Part shown: positions 1 through 8,193 of the stretch, piece by piece
How the letters are laid out: every line of letters begins with the position of its first letter
Numbering within the stretch: the stretch's first letter is position 1
Origin: Bacillota bacterium
GTDB lineage: Bacteria; Bacillota; Clostridia; Lachnospirales; Lachnospiraceae
Assembly (NCBI GenBank): GCA_023435895.1
Contig: JAEZLH010000027.1
Location: forward strand, 186,001-250,000
Reading direction: 5' to 3'
Length of the DNA: 64,000 bases
Position numbers and translations under genes: made by a program
Notes under the pieces: generated by a model
What the model was told of the DNA's origin: nothing
What the model saw: the letters and a program-made list of their open reading frames with translations, nothing else
Databases searched by the model: none

Positions 1-650
1 GCTCTGCCAGTAAGACACTTGGACTTGACAAACTTGCTAAATATGCAACTATTTTGGGAATAAATGAAAAGTCCGGTATTGAGCTAAATGAATTGAAGCC
101 ACAGATGTCAACGGTGGATGCGGTTCGTTCCTCAATTGGTCAGGGAACCAATTATTTTACACCTGCACAAATCGCAAAATATGCAACAACTTTGGCAGCA
201 AGAGGTACCTGCTATGATTTGACAGTACTTGAGAAAGTAGTGAGCAATGAAGGGAAGGTAATTAAAGACAATAAAGCAAAAATATCACACGAGGCTACCG
301 GCGTTAAAAGTTCCACATGGAATGCGGTTCTTCAGGGTATGTATAATGTTGCCAATGAAAGCAAGGGAACAGCATATAATTATTTTAAGGATTTCGGAGT
401 AAAAGTTGCAGGTAAGACCGGTACTGCCCAGATCAATTATTTTCACCCAAGTAATGCTCTATTTGTATCGTTTGCTCCATTTGATAAACCTGAGGTTTCT
501 GTTACGGTGGCTATTCCGAACGGTTACTCATCTGCTTATGCTGCGTCCTTGGCAAAGAATGTTTATTCCTATTATTTCGGTTATAAGGATGAAAAGTCTT
601 TAATGCAAAAAGCAGATGGTACAAAAAAACCGAATGGCTATGTGGATTAA
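1..650 (+). CDS. mrdA: Penicillin-binding protein 2 type transpeptidase, C-terminal part (5' truncated by window edge)
   Basis: The reading frame is open from base 3, so this is the 3' end of a longer gene and the TTG at 54 is not a real start. The visible part is the end of a class B PBP transpeptidase domain. It has the KTG box in AGKTGTAQ, followed by the usual FVSFAPFDKPEVSVTVAI strand and a short polar tail. These enzymes cross-link peptidoglycan outside the membrane. Placement directly before minC matches the clostridial mreBCD-pbp2-minCDE order, so a PBP2/elongation role is inferred over a SpoVD/FtsI role. The SxxK and SxN boxes lie upstream of the window or in its first bases and cannot be judged. 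Confidence 0.85.
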   Translation, partial: SASKTLGLDKLAKYATILGINEKSGIELNELKPQMSTVDAVRSSIGQGTNYFTPAQIAKYATTLAARGTCYDLTVLEKVVSNEGKVIKDNKAKISHEATGVKSSTWNAVLQGMYNVANESKGTAYNYFKDFGVKVAGKTGTAQINYFHPSNALFVSFAPFDKPEVSVTVAIPNGYSSAYAASLAKNVYSYYFGYKDEKSLMQKADGTKKPNGYVD

Positions 651-701
651 TGGAAAGAAGGGTAAAATACCTTCTAAATGACTCAGAGAAGGAGTAAATT
701 A

Positions 702-1367
702 ATGAATAATTCAGTCATAATAAAGGGCAATAAATATGGCATAGTAGTTGTATTAAGCCCGGATGAGCCATTCGAAGAATTAAAGCTTATTATAGCTGAT
801 AAATTCAGGGAATCCAGCAAGTTTTTTGAGAATGCAAAGATGGCAATCAGCTTTGAAGGAAGAAAGCTCACTACTCAGGAGCAAAGGGAAATATTAGAAG
901 TGATTGGTGAAAATGCTGATATGCATATCGTTTGCATTATGGATCATGATGAAGAACTACAAAATCAATTCCAAAAGACATTAGATCAAAGGCTGATGGA
1001 ATTATCCAATAATACAGGACAGTTCTATAAGGGGATTTTACGTTCTGGCGCCTCCTTGGAATTTGAAACCAGCGTCATCATTATTGGTGATGTAAATCAT
1101 GGAGCAAGGGTTGTATCCAAAGGAAATATTATTGTATTAGGAGCTCTTAAGGGAACTGCTTTTGCAGGTGCAACCGGTAATACGAACTCTTTTGTTGTGG
1201 CACTGGATATGAATCCGACTCAGATTAGAATTGCGGATACTATTGCAAGAGCTCCGGACAAGCCCATAAAAGAGGAGCTTAGGGAAGCAAAAATAGCGTT
1301 TTTAGAGGATGGGAATATTTATATTGAGCCGCTTAATAAGAACGTACTCCAAGACATCAATCTATAA
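702..1367 (+). CDS. minC: Septum site-determining protein MinC
   Basis: 221-residue inhibitor of FtsZ assembly that works with MinD at the membrane to block polar division. The N-terminal domain (about 1-100) is followed by the MinC C-terminal beta-helix, visible as RSGASLEFETSVIIIGDVN and GNIIVLGALKGTAFAG. The ATG at 702 was chosen because AGAAGGAG sits 8 nt upstream; an in-frame ATG at 678 has no ribosome site. It is followed by minD after a 137-nt gap, which is loose for an operon but shows no clear terminator. Length and gene order (PBP2-minC-minD-minE) agree with the family. Confidence 0.93.
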   Translation: MNNSVIIKGNKYGIVVVLSPDEPFEELKLIIADKFRESSKFFENAKMAISFEGRKLTTQEQREILEVIGENADMHIVCIMDHDEELQNQFQKTLDQRLMELSNNTGQFYKGILRSGASLEFETSVIIIGDVNHGARVVSKGNIIVLGALKGTAFAGATGNTNSFVVALDMNPTQIRIADTIARAPDKPIKEELREAKIAFLEDGNIYIEPLNKNVLQDINL

Positions 1368-1504
1368 GTGGCGAATTAAATATAATATTTATGATTTGGG
1401 GATAATCTTGATTTGTTTTGGAGAGTATTCTCAGTAATATGAGGGGTTTTTCCGAAAGTTTTGGAGACATTCCTCCGATAATATGATAAAGGACTGGTGG
1501 AAAA

Positions 1505-2293
1505 ATGGGTGAAGTTATTGTAGTAACATCCGGCAAAGGTGGTGTAGGTAAAACAACAACTACAGCAAATGTCGGAACAGGCTTAGCGATGCTGGATAAG
1601 AAAGTAGTACTGATTGACACAGATATCGGTCTAAGAAATCTGGATGTAGTAATGGGGTTAGAAAACAGAATTGTTTATAATCTTGTAGATGTTATTGAGG
1701 GAACTTGCCGCATTCGAAATGCCTTAATTAAGGATAAGCGTTATCCGAATCTCTACTTATTACCTTCCGCACAAACGAGGGACAAGAGTGCAGTCTCACC
1801 GGAACAAATGAAAAAGTTAGCAGATGAATTACGAGATGAATTTGATTACATATTATTGGATTGTCCCGCTGGTATTGAACAAGGTTTTAAGAATGCGATT
1901 GCCGGTGCAGACAGGGCATTAGTTGTTACCACCCCTGAGGTATCAGCAGTCAGGGACGCTGATCGTATCATTGGCTTATTGGAAGCCAACGAGATGAAAC
2001 AGACAAATCTTATCGTAAACCGTATACGCATGGATATGGTAAAACGCGGTGATATGATGTCAAGTGATGATGTATGTGAAATACTTGCCATTGATTTGAT
2101 TGGTATTGTACCGGATGATGAAAATATTGTTATTTCTACAAATCAGGGAGAACCGTTGGTTGGAAGTGATACAATGGCGGGCAAGGCTTATATGAATATC
2201 AGTAGAAGAGTAATAGGTGAGGATGTACCGTATTTAGACTTAGAGGAGAAACAGGGTATATTTAATAAACTGTTTGGTAAACGTAAGAAGTAG
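1505..2293 (+). CDS. minD: Septum site-determining ATPase MinD
   Basis: 262-residue membrane-associated P-loop ATPase of the ParA/MinD family. It recruits MinC to the membrane and is regulated by MinE. The deviant Walker A motif GKGGVGKTT is at residues 10-18, with the switch region DTDIGLRNLDVVMGLE and Walker B-like DYILLDCPAG. The C-terminus GIFNKLFGKRKK is the expected amphipathic membrane-targeting helix. The ATG lies after GGACTGGTGG. Its stop is 10 nt before the minE start, so the two are co-translated or at least co-transcribed. Confidence 0.96.
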   Translation: MGEVIVVTSGKGGVGKTTTTANVGTGLAMLDKKVVLIDTDIGLRNLDVVMGLENRIVYNLVDVIEGTCRIRNALIKDKRYPNLYLLPSAQTRDKSAVSPEQMKKLADELRDEFDYILLDCPAGIEQGFKNAIAGADRALVVTTPEVSAVRDADRIIGLLEANEMKQTNLIVNRIRMDMVKRGDMMSSDDVCEILAIDLIGIVPDDENIVISTNQGEPLVGSDTMAGKAYMNISRRVIGEDVPYLDLEEKQGIFNKLFGKRKK

Positions 2294-2303
2294 GAGGGAG
2301 CAC

Positions 2304-2579
2304 ATGGGCTTATCAGATTTTTTGAAAAAAAAGGGTACCGGAAGCATTGCGAAGGACAGATTAAAACTTGTCCTGGTATCTGATCGTGCTGGTTGCTCTC
2401 CGGAAACTATGGAACAGATTAAAAATGATATTATTGCAGTGATATCAAAATATATTGAGATTGACTTAGATGGTCTGGATATTAAGATCACTCAAACTGA
2501 ATCAGAAAGCAATAATGGTTCTGTACCGGCGCTATATGCAAATATTCCGATAAAAGATATTCGAAATACGAAAAAATAA
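2304..2579 (+). CDS. minE: Cell division topological specificity factor MinE
   Basis: 91 residues. The N-terminal amphipathic helix (MGLSDFLKKKG) and the anti-MinCD segment (RLKLVLVSDRAGCSPETMEQIKNDIIAVISKYIEID) are recognisable, followed by the dimerisation strands. MinE stimulates MinD ATPase and confines MinCD activity. The start at 2304 follows TAGGAGGGAG; a frame extension to 2274 runs back through the end of minD and has no ribosome site. In many clostridia rodA follows here; in this window it does not. Confidence 0.93.
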   Translation: MGLSDFLKKKGTGSIAKDRLKLVLVSDRAGCSPETMEQIKNDIIAVISKYIEIDLDGLDIKITQTESESNNGSVPALYANIPIKDIRNTKK

Positions 2580-2658
2580 GGGATAAGCCGGTATTCAAAT
2601 TAAGCAGTATGGAACATACAATTATACATTGTACATCATTGTTTCAATTCTGGAGGTA

Positions 2659-2754
2659 ATGGAACGTTATTTGGTCAGAGATATGCTTATGATTGGAAAA
2701 AAGATATTATACTTACTGTCGGTAATCATCGAAGGTATAGTAAGGAAACTATAA
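2659..2754 (+). CDS. Possible 31-residue hydrophobic peptide (doubtful)
   Basis: A short open frame, MERYLVRDMLMIGKKILYLL..., starts 2-3 nt after TGGAGG in the 209-nt gap between minE and mgsA, where rodA is found in related clusters. It could encode a small membrane-associated peptide. The ribosome-site spacing is too short to be convincing and no family is recognised. It may equally be a chance frame in a leader region. Confidence 0.15.
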   Translation: MERYLVRDMLMIGKKILYLLSVIIEGIVRKL

Positions 2755-2788
2755 ATTACGGCCGAATAAGGCAGAATGGAGGAAACAT

Positions 2789-3187
2789 ATGAATATAGGT
2801 ATGATTGCTCATGACGCAAAAAAGAAATTAATGCAGAACTTTTGTATCGCATATCGCGGTATTTTAAGCAAGCATAATTTATATGCTACCGGAACAACCG
2901 GTCGTCTAATCGAAGAAGTAACAAATTTAAGTGTTCACAAATATCTTGCGGGTCATTTGGGTGGAGAACAACAATTAGGTTCACAAATAGAACATAATCA
3001 GATGGATATTGTTATATTCTTACGCGATCCATTAACACCAAAATCCCATGAACCAGATGTGAATACAATTTTTCAACTATGCGATAAACATAATATTCCG
3101 TTAGCAACAAATCTTGCTACAGCGGAGTTATTAGTGAAAGCATTAGAGCATGGCGATTTGGATTGGAGAGAGTTATTTAAATCCTGA
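2789..3187 (+). CDS. mgsA: Methylglyoxal synthase
   Basis: 132 residues, usual family length. The enzyme converts dihydroxyacetone phosphate to methylglyoxal and phosphate in the cytosol, bypassing lower glycolysis when phosphate is short. Family landmarks are present: IAHD near the N-terminus, LYATGTTGRLIEE (phosphate binding), VIFLRDPLTPKSHEPDV and IPLATNLATAELL. One oddity: the segment normally GPLGGDQQ reads GHLGGEQQ, placing Glu where the catalytic Asp71 of the E. coli enzyme is. The start follows ATGGAGGAAAC. Placement next to minCDE is common in clostridia. Confidence 0.9.
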   Translation: MNIGMIAHDAKKKLMQNFCIAYRGILSKHNLYATGTTGRLIEEVTNLSVHKYLAGHLGGEQQLGSQIEHNQMDIVIFLRDPLTPKSHEPDVNTIFQLCDKHNIPLATNLATAELLVKALEHGDLDWRELFKS

Positions 3188-3223
3188 TAATTAGCGAATA
3201 TTCTATTTACAGGAGGTGTTGTT

Positions 3224-4189
3224 ATGAAGAAAAAGGTGGTGAGTATTCTTATAGTAATCGTGATATTATTCACTGGGTGTTCTAAAACATCCGATGAATT
3301 GTTGCTCTATAAGAATACGGTACAAAACGGTAAGGATTCTTCAGTTACACGACTCACTCAAGAAGAATTTTTTGGTAAGGAACTTACGGTTATTACCAAA
3401 GAGAATGATCAGGGCGGAGATGATCAATTGACCGCCGGGGCATTGCTTTTTGTGAATAATAGCAAAGATGCAGTAATTTATGCAGATCATATTTACAATA
3501 AACTATACCCAGCCAGTCTGACGAAACTCATGACTGCGCTGGTTGTCTTAAAGTACGGAAAGTTATCGGATAATGTAACCGTCAGTTATAATGCATCTCA
3601 CATAACAGAGGCTGGTGCAAAACTCTGTGGACTTGCAGAGGGGGATGTATTATCCATGGAGGTTTTGCTTAATAGTATGTTGGTCTATTCCGGCAATGAT
3701 ACTGCAATTGCGATTGCGGAGCATATGGCAGGTAGTGTGAAAGAGTTTGCTGCCATGATGAATGAAGAAGCAAAAAAAATAGGTGCTGTTCATACCAACT
3801 TTATTAATCCCAATGGGCTCCATAATGACAACCAATATACAACAGCATATGATTTATATCTGATTTTTCACGAGCTATTAAAATATGACGAGTTCAAGAA
3901 TATAGTCCATCAATCGTCCTATATTGCAAATTACGTAGATAAAGATGGCAATGAAAAGCAGGGAGTATTTGAGTCCACCAATCAATATCTAAAGGGGGAA
4001 GCAACAACAGACCCTGCACTTACTGTTATAGGCGGAAAGACCGGAACAACGGGAAAGGCCGGCAACTGTCTGGTACTTCTATCAGAGGATACGGATGGTC
4101 AAGAGTATATTTCAGTAATATTAAAAGCAAATGGGAGTACAGACTTGTATACAGAGATGACCAGACTGTTATCAAAATTCAAAAAATGA
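3224..4189 (+). CDS. dacF: D-alanyl-D-alanine carboxypeptidase (S11/DacF type), predicted lipoprotein
   Basis: 321 residues. The signal peptide ends in a lipobox, ILFTGC at about residues 15-20, so it is predicted to be a lipid-anchored extracellular enzyme; most DacA/DacF proteins instead have a C-terminal amphipathic anchor. The penicillin-binding motifs are complete: SLTK (active serine), SGN in VYSGNDT, and KTG in GGKTGTTGKAGN. It trims the terminal D-Ala of peptidoglycan stem peptides. A strong AGGAGGTG site precedes the ATG. It ends without a C-terminal PBP5-like domain. The paralogue symbol (dacF versus dacA/B) is a guess. Confidence 0.9.
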   Translation: MKKKVVSILIVIVILFTGCSKTSDELLLYKNTVQNGKDSSVTRLTQEEFFGKELTVITKENDQGGDDQLTAGALLFVNNSKDAVIYADHIYNKLYPASLTKLMTALVVLKYGKLSDNVTVSYNASHITEAGAKLCGLAEGDVLSMEVLLNSMLVYSGNDTAIAIAEHMAGSVKEFAAMMNEEAKKIGAVHTNFINPNGLHNDNQYTTAYDLYLIFHELLKYDEFKNIVHQSSYIANYVDKDGNEKQGVFESTNQYLKGEATTDPALTVIGGKTGTTGKAGNCLVLLSEDTDGQEYISVILKANGSTDLYTEMTRLLSKFKK

Positions 4190-4337
4190 TCACAGGAACA
4201 GTTCTGCTCTCAAAATCCTGGTATACCGCATCAAAGTCAATTCGTAAAGGAAATCGGTTGAAGAAATATGTATGAAGGACTTCTATCATTTAGGTCAAGT
4301 ATTTGTAAAATAGTAATATGGGATGGGTATTTTATAG

Positions 4338-4366
4338 TTGTCTTTAAAGTATAATTGTACTATAAT
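4338..4366 (+). promoter_or_regulatory. Sigma-A type promoter for the P-loop protein gene
   Basis: TTGTCT and TATAAT separated by 17 nt, about 100 nt upstream of the start at 4474. The rest of the 284-nt gap after dacF holds no convincing gene or terminator. Confidence 0.55.
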
Positions 4367-4473
4367 TAAGATATATTATTAGTATTAAATTTGAAAAAAA
4401 GGAAACAATTACAGGAAACAATTTAATATCTGGCACCGCACATTGTTGCGCCCACCATAAGGAGGAGATTACA

Positions 4474-4893
4474 ATGATACAGATTATTTCAGGTGAAAAA
4501 GGTAAAGGTAAGACGAAAATTCTTATCGAAAAAGCAAACACTGAAGTGAGAACTGCAAAAGGAAGCATTGTTTATCTTGACAAGAGCAACAAGCACATGT
4601 ATGAATTGAGTAATAAGATTCGATTAGAGAACATACGAGATTATTCTATTGAAAATCAAAGTGAGTTTATCGGGTTTATCTGTGGTATCGTATCTGGCAA
4701 TCATGATTTGCAGTCCATTTATCTGGATAGTTTCCTAAAAATTGCGTATATCAGCGAGAATAATATTGATAAGATATTATCAAAATTACAGAAGATTTCT
4801 GAACAGTTCAAAGTGGATTTTGTTCTCAGTATTTCGATGAATGAAACAGATCTCCCTGATACTGCAAAAGAGAGTGTAATTGTATCTTTATAG
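4474..4893 (+). CDS. Small P-loop nucleotide-binding protein, function unknown
   Basis: 139 residues starting IISGEKGKGKTKILIEKAN, a Walker A-like GEKGKGKTK at residues 7-15. A second strand is KGSIVYLDKSNKHMYEL, and a late hydrophobic strand is KVDFVLSISMNE. This looks like a minimal RecA/PilT-like P-loop fold. No clear Walker B acid follows a hydrophobic strand except the D of IVYLD. It stands alone with its own promoter and terminator. Proteins of this kind occur next to the minCDE/mgsA region in Lachnospiraceae, but I know no demonstrated function. The ribosome site AAGGAGGAG is strong. Confidence 0.75.
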   Translation: MIQIISGEKGKGKTKILIEKANTEVRTAKGSIVYLDKSNKHMYELSNKIRLENIRDYSIENQSEFIGFICGIVSGNHDLQSIYLDSFLKIAYISENNIDKILSKLQKISEQFKVDFVLSISMNETDLPDTAKESVIVSL

Positions 4894-4910
4894 ATATTAA
4901 ATGAAAGACA

Positions 4911-4946
4911 AGGAGCGTACGCGATTGCGACGCTCCTATTTTTAGT
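4911..4946 (+). terminator. Rho-independent terminator
   Basis: AGGAGCGT plus CGC pairs with GCG plus ACGCTCCT (11 bp, one bulged A, GATT loop), followed by ATTTTTAGTTT. It sits between two converging genes and probably serves both. Confidence 0.85.
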
Positions 4947-4980
4947 TTAGGACAGCATTATTTCTGATGAGAAAAGTCTG

Positions 4981-5178
4981 CTATTCGTTTCTTAATCTAC
5001 CAAAGAAGCTTAATGCATATAGACCGGAAACGCCTACTAAAGCATACACGATTCTAGAAACCAAGGTCATATTCCCAAAAATGAATCTAACTAAATCAAA
5101 ATTGAAAAAACCAATCAGTCCCCAGTTTATTGCACCGATCACTACTAAAGTAAGTGCGATATAATCCAATGTCTTCAT
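4981..5178 (-). CDS. DUF378 family small membrane protein
   Basis: 65 residues with two hydrophobic helices (about 7-29 and 37-57). It begins MKTLDYIALTLVVIGAINWGLIG and contains VSRIVYALVGVSGLYAL, the DUF378 signature pattern. Function of the family is unknown. The start follows GAAGGAGG at ideal spacing on the minus strand. It converges with the P-loop gene; the two share a terminator. Confidence 0.85.
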   Translation of the reverse strand: MKTLDYIALTLVVIGAINWGLIGFFNFDLVRFIFGNMTLVSRIVYALVGVSGLYALSFFGRLRNE

Positions 5179-5389
5179 AATGAACCTCCTTCATTATATG
5201 TTAGAATGAAAGTTTCTGTAATCAGGTTATAGATAAAGGAACTCTCTGATTAATAGAATAACCAGATTTTACGTAATTATTCATAATAAGTAATAGGACC
5301 TATCTGAAGGATAAATAAAAATAAGGGGTTTAAAAAATCAAAAAAAACAGTTATAATAAATTGAGAATTTCCATTTGGGAGGAATTGGT

Positions 5390-6769
5390 TTGAACAAACA
5401 AAATAAGGTGTTGAAATTTAAAAGACGCAAAAGCCTCAGTATGGGTGTTATCGTATTCCTAATCTTATTTATATATATAGCGATTAAGGTGGGACTTTAT
5501 TTTGCAAAAGACCAAATGTCAGTCTATGAAGTTCAAGAGGGTTCAACTTCAGCAGATAACCAAGTTGTCGGATTGATTTTACGGCAGGAGGAATTGGTGA
5601 ATTCAACTGATTCTGGCTATATAACCAGTTATCAAAAAGACGGAGCACGCATTGCTAAGGACATGCCATTGTTTTCAGTCAATAGCACGTTACAAAATAC
5701 TACGGATAATACCAAATTACTAACCTTAAAAGACCGGGATATAGCTCAAATTAAGCACGAAATCAAAACCTATACCGGTGATTATTCGGATAGTGATTTT
5801 GGTAAGATATATAGTTTTTCGGATGAAGTAAAAAGTACCATAATTGAAATTCAAAATAATAATATGATTTCAGATAATGGACAAGCCACCGGTGAGAATC
5901 CACCTATAAAGGATGCAGTATTAAGTAAAAAAAGCGGCATCGTTACATATTATCAAGATGAATATGAGAATATTACTCCGGATAAGATTACGACGGAACT
6001 ACTTTCAGAAAAAAATAGAGAAAAGTATAAGAAAATAAACTTAAGAACTACAGATAAAATAAATAAAAACACCCCTGTTTGCAAGCTAATCGAATCAGAA
6101 AATTGGGAGCTAATAGTTAAGTTAAATAAAACTCAATATAATAAATTAAAGAATAAGAAGAGTGTATCAATTACTGTATTGGCAGATGGTACAAAAATGA
6201 CCCCTACTTTGGAGTTAAAGTCCAAAGGGGATTTATATTATGGAATTTTGACTTTGAATAGAAATATGACAAACTATTTAGCAGAACGATTTTTAGAGGT
6301 GGAACTTAACCTTGACTCTGATGGTGGGCTTAAAATACCGATTTCCTCTTTAGTGGAAAAGGATTTTTATGAAGTTCCAATTGCGTATATTACAAAAGGC
6401 GGTAATAGTAAAAAACAAGGGGTTATAAAGGTAGAATACGCAAACAATGGGGATGTCACCTATCCGTTTGTATCTACAGACATATATAACGATACGGATA
6501 AATATGCATATATTGATGCAAACCAATTTAAAGCGGGTACAAAAATACAGATTAACGGCAAAAAAGATCAATACACTTTATCAAAAACCGTAAAATTAAC
6601 CGGTGTATATAATGTAAATAATGGATATGCAGTATTTCGACGAGTTGAAATTGTTTTTCAGGATAAAGAATACTGTATCATTAAAAAGGGAAGTAAATAT
6701 GGGATATCTGAATTTGACCATATTGCACTGGACAGCAAGACAGCTGTGGAACAGAAGTTAATCTATTAG
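5390..6769 (+). CDS. HlyD-like membrane-anchored protein of the sepF cluster
   Basis: 459 residues with a TTG start at 5390 placed 7 nt after GGGAGG; the in-frame TTG at 5375 overlaps that ribosome site and is unlikely. One transmembrane helix at about residues 14-34 follows a basic cytoplasmic N-terminus. The outside part has a lipoyl/HlyD-like pattern: EVQEGSTSADNQVVGLILRQEELVNSTDSGYI and a late KGSKYGISEFDHIAL. No transporter partner is nearby. A similar protein upstream of yggS-sepF is frequent in clostridia, so a role in envelope or division is inferred, not shown. About 90 nt separate it from yggS. Confidence 0.7.
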   Translation: MNKQNKVLKFKRRKSLSMGVIVFLILFIYIAIKVGLYFAKDQMSVYEVQEGSTSADNQVVGLILRQEELVNSTDSGYITSYQKDGARIAKDMPLFSVNSTLQNTTDNTKLLTLKDRDIAQIKHEIKTYTGDYSDSDFGKIYSFSDEVKSTIIEIQNNNMISDNGQATGENPPIKDAVLSKKSGIVTYYQDEYENITPDKITTELLSEKNREKYKKINLRTTDKINKNTPVCKLIESENWELIVKLNKTQYNKLKNKKSVSITVLADGTKMTPTLELKSKGDLYYGILTLNRNMTNYLAERFLEVELNLDSDGGLKIPISSLVEKDFYEVPIAYITKGGNSKKQGVIKVEYANNGDVTYPFVSTDIYNDTDKYAYIDANQFKAGTKIQINGKKDQYTLSKTVKLTGVYNVNNGYAVFRRVEIVFQDKEYCIIKKGSKYGISEFDHIALDSKTAVEQKLIY

Positions 6770-6858
6770 TATATTGATAATGCATCATATTGCTTCTTGG
6801 ATATCATTGAAGAATAGCAAAGAGTGGTAGGCACATAGAGGAAAGGCTGGATGTTTTT

Positions 6859-7596
6859 ATGATGAAAGAAAATATTGAAGAGATTGAGAGGCGAATCCAG
6901 GGGGCATGTGACCGAGCGGGAAGACAAAGGTCAGAAGTTACTCTGATCGCTGTGAGTAAAACAAAGCCAAATGAGATGTTAGTAGAGGCATATGCCCATG
7001 GAATGCGACATTTTGGAGAAAATAAAGTACAGGAGCTTTCAGGAAAATACGAAGAGCTAAATGATCAATTTGAAGAGGATGTATATTGGCATTTGATCGG
7101 TCATCTTCAACGAAATAAAGTAAAATATATTGTTGATAAGGCAGTGCTGATACATTCCGTAGACTCAATTAGGTTGGCTCTGCAAATCGAAGAAGAAGCC
7201 GCTAAAAAAGATCTGATCTCAGATATTTTGATAGAAGTAAATGTGGCGGAGGAGGAATCCAAATTCGGAGTTAAAGTGGATGAAGTAGTCCCTTTATTGA
7301 TTGAGATAAGTAAGTTACCCCATGTGAGAGTAAGAGGACTCATGACAATTGCTCCTTATGTGGAGGAGAGTGAGAAAAATAGGAAATATTTTAAGATTTT
7401 GCGAGAATTATATGTTGACATCAAAACGAAAAACATCGATAATAATGATAATGGAAGCCTTATAAATATGCACTTTTTTGATACTTTGTCGATGGGTATG
7501 ACGGGCGATTTTGAAGTTGCGATAGAGGAAGGTGCCACAATGGTTCGAGTTGGGACAGGCATTTTTGGAGAAAGAGACTATTCTAAAACAATTTAG
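6859..7596 (+). CDS. yggS: YggS family pyridoxal-phosphate homeostasis protein
   Basis: 245-residue PLP-binding TIM-barrel protein (YggS/PROSC/YlmE family) with no enzymatic activity known, thought to buffer cellular PLP. The PLP lysine is in LIAVSKTKP (about K34). Other family blocks: HFGENKVQEL, WHLIGHLQRNKVK, RGLMTIAPYVEE, and the phosphate-binding LSMGMTGDFEVAIEEGATMVRVGTGIFGER. The start (6859 or 6862) follows AGAGGAAAGG at a rather long 12-nt spacing. It sits immediately upstream of sepF, as ylmE does in Bacillus. Confidence 0.92.
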   Translation: MMKENIEEIERRIQGACDRAGRQRSEVTLIAVSKTKPNEMLVEAYAHGMRHFGENKVQELSGKYEELNDQFEEDVYWHLIGHLQRNKVKYIVDKAVLIHSVDSIRLALQIEEEAAKKDLISDILIEVNVAEEESKFGVKVDEVVPLLIEISKLPHVRVRGLMTIAPYVEESEKNRKYFKILRELYVDIKTKNIDNNDNGSLINMHFFDTLSMGMTGDFEVAIEEGATMVRVGTGIFGERDYSKTI

Positions 7597-7615
7597 TATA
7601 GATAGGAGAATGGAA

Positions 7616-8182
7616 ATGTCTAATATTTTAAAAAGCTTTTTGGATTCAATGAGATTAACAGAAGATGAAGAAGAAGATGACGATTATTTAGAGGAATTAG
7701 AACAGGAAGAGAAAAAACTGAGACGTGCGGCTAGAAAAGAAGTAAAAAGCCAAAGAACGGAAGAGCCGTTGAGACAGGTGTCCGGTAATCAAACAACTGT
7801 TTCTCCAAGTGATTTTAAAAAGGATAAGGTGGTTAAGATGGAGAGAAGTGCATCCAATAAGGTTGTGCCTATCCGCACTACACCAAAGGGACTTGAAGTT
7901 TGCATCATGAAACCTACATCATTTGAGGATTCCCAGGAGATTTGCGATACGCTTTTAACGGGTAGAGCTACAGTGATTAATTTGGAAGGCTTTGACGACA
8001 AATTAGCACAGAGAACAATGGATTTTATATCCGGCTCCGTATATGCAATCAATGGAAAACTACATAGGATATCAAATTGCATCTTCATCGTATCCCCGGA
8101 TACGGTTGATATCTCAGGTGATTATTTGGATTTATTACAGGAGAGTGGTTTTGAGCCACCAACAGTAAAGTCAAGATTTTAA
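7616..8182 (+). CDS. sepF: Cell division protein SepF
   Basis: 188 residues. An N-terminal helix (MSNILKSFLDSMRL) likely binds the membrane, then a charged linker of about 60 residues leads to the SepF/DUF552 core: VCIMKPTSFEDSQEICDTL, RATVINLEGFDDKLAQRTMDFISGSVYAINGKLHRIS and IFIVSPDTVDI. SepF polymerises and tethers FtsZ to the membrane. The ATG at 7616 is 7 nt from ATAGGAG, whereas the ATG at 7610 would be 1 nt away. It lies 19 nt downstream of yggS and 11 nt upstream of ylmH. Confidence 0.93.
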   Translation: MSNILKSFLDSMRLTEDEEEDDDYLEELEQEEKKLRRAARKEVKSQRTEEPLRQVSGNQTTVSPSDFKKDKVVKMERSASNKVVPIRTTPKGLEVCIMKPTSFEDSQEICDTLLTGRATVINLEGFDDKLAQRTMDFISGSVYAINGKLHRISNCIFIVSPDTVDISGDYLDLLQESGFEPPTVKSRF

Positions 8183-8193
8183 GTAGGATGAAC

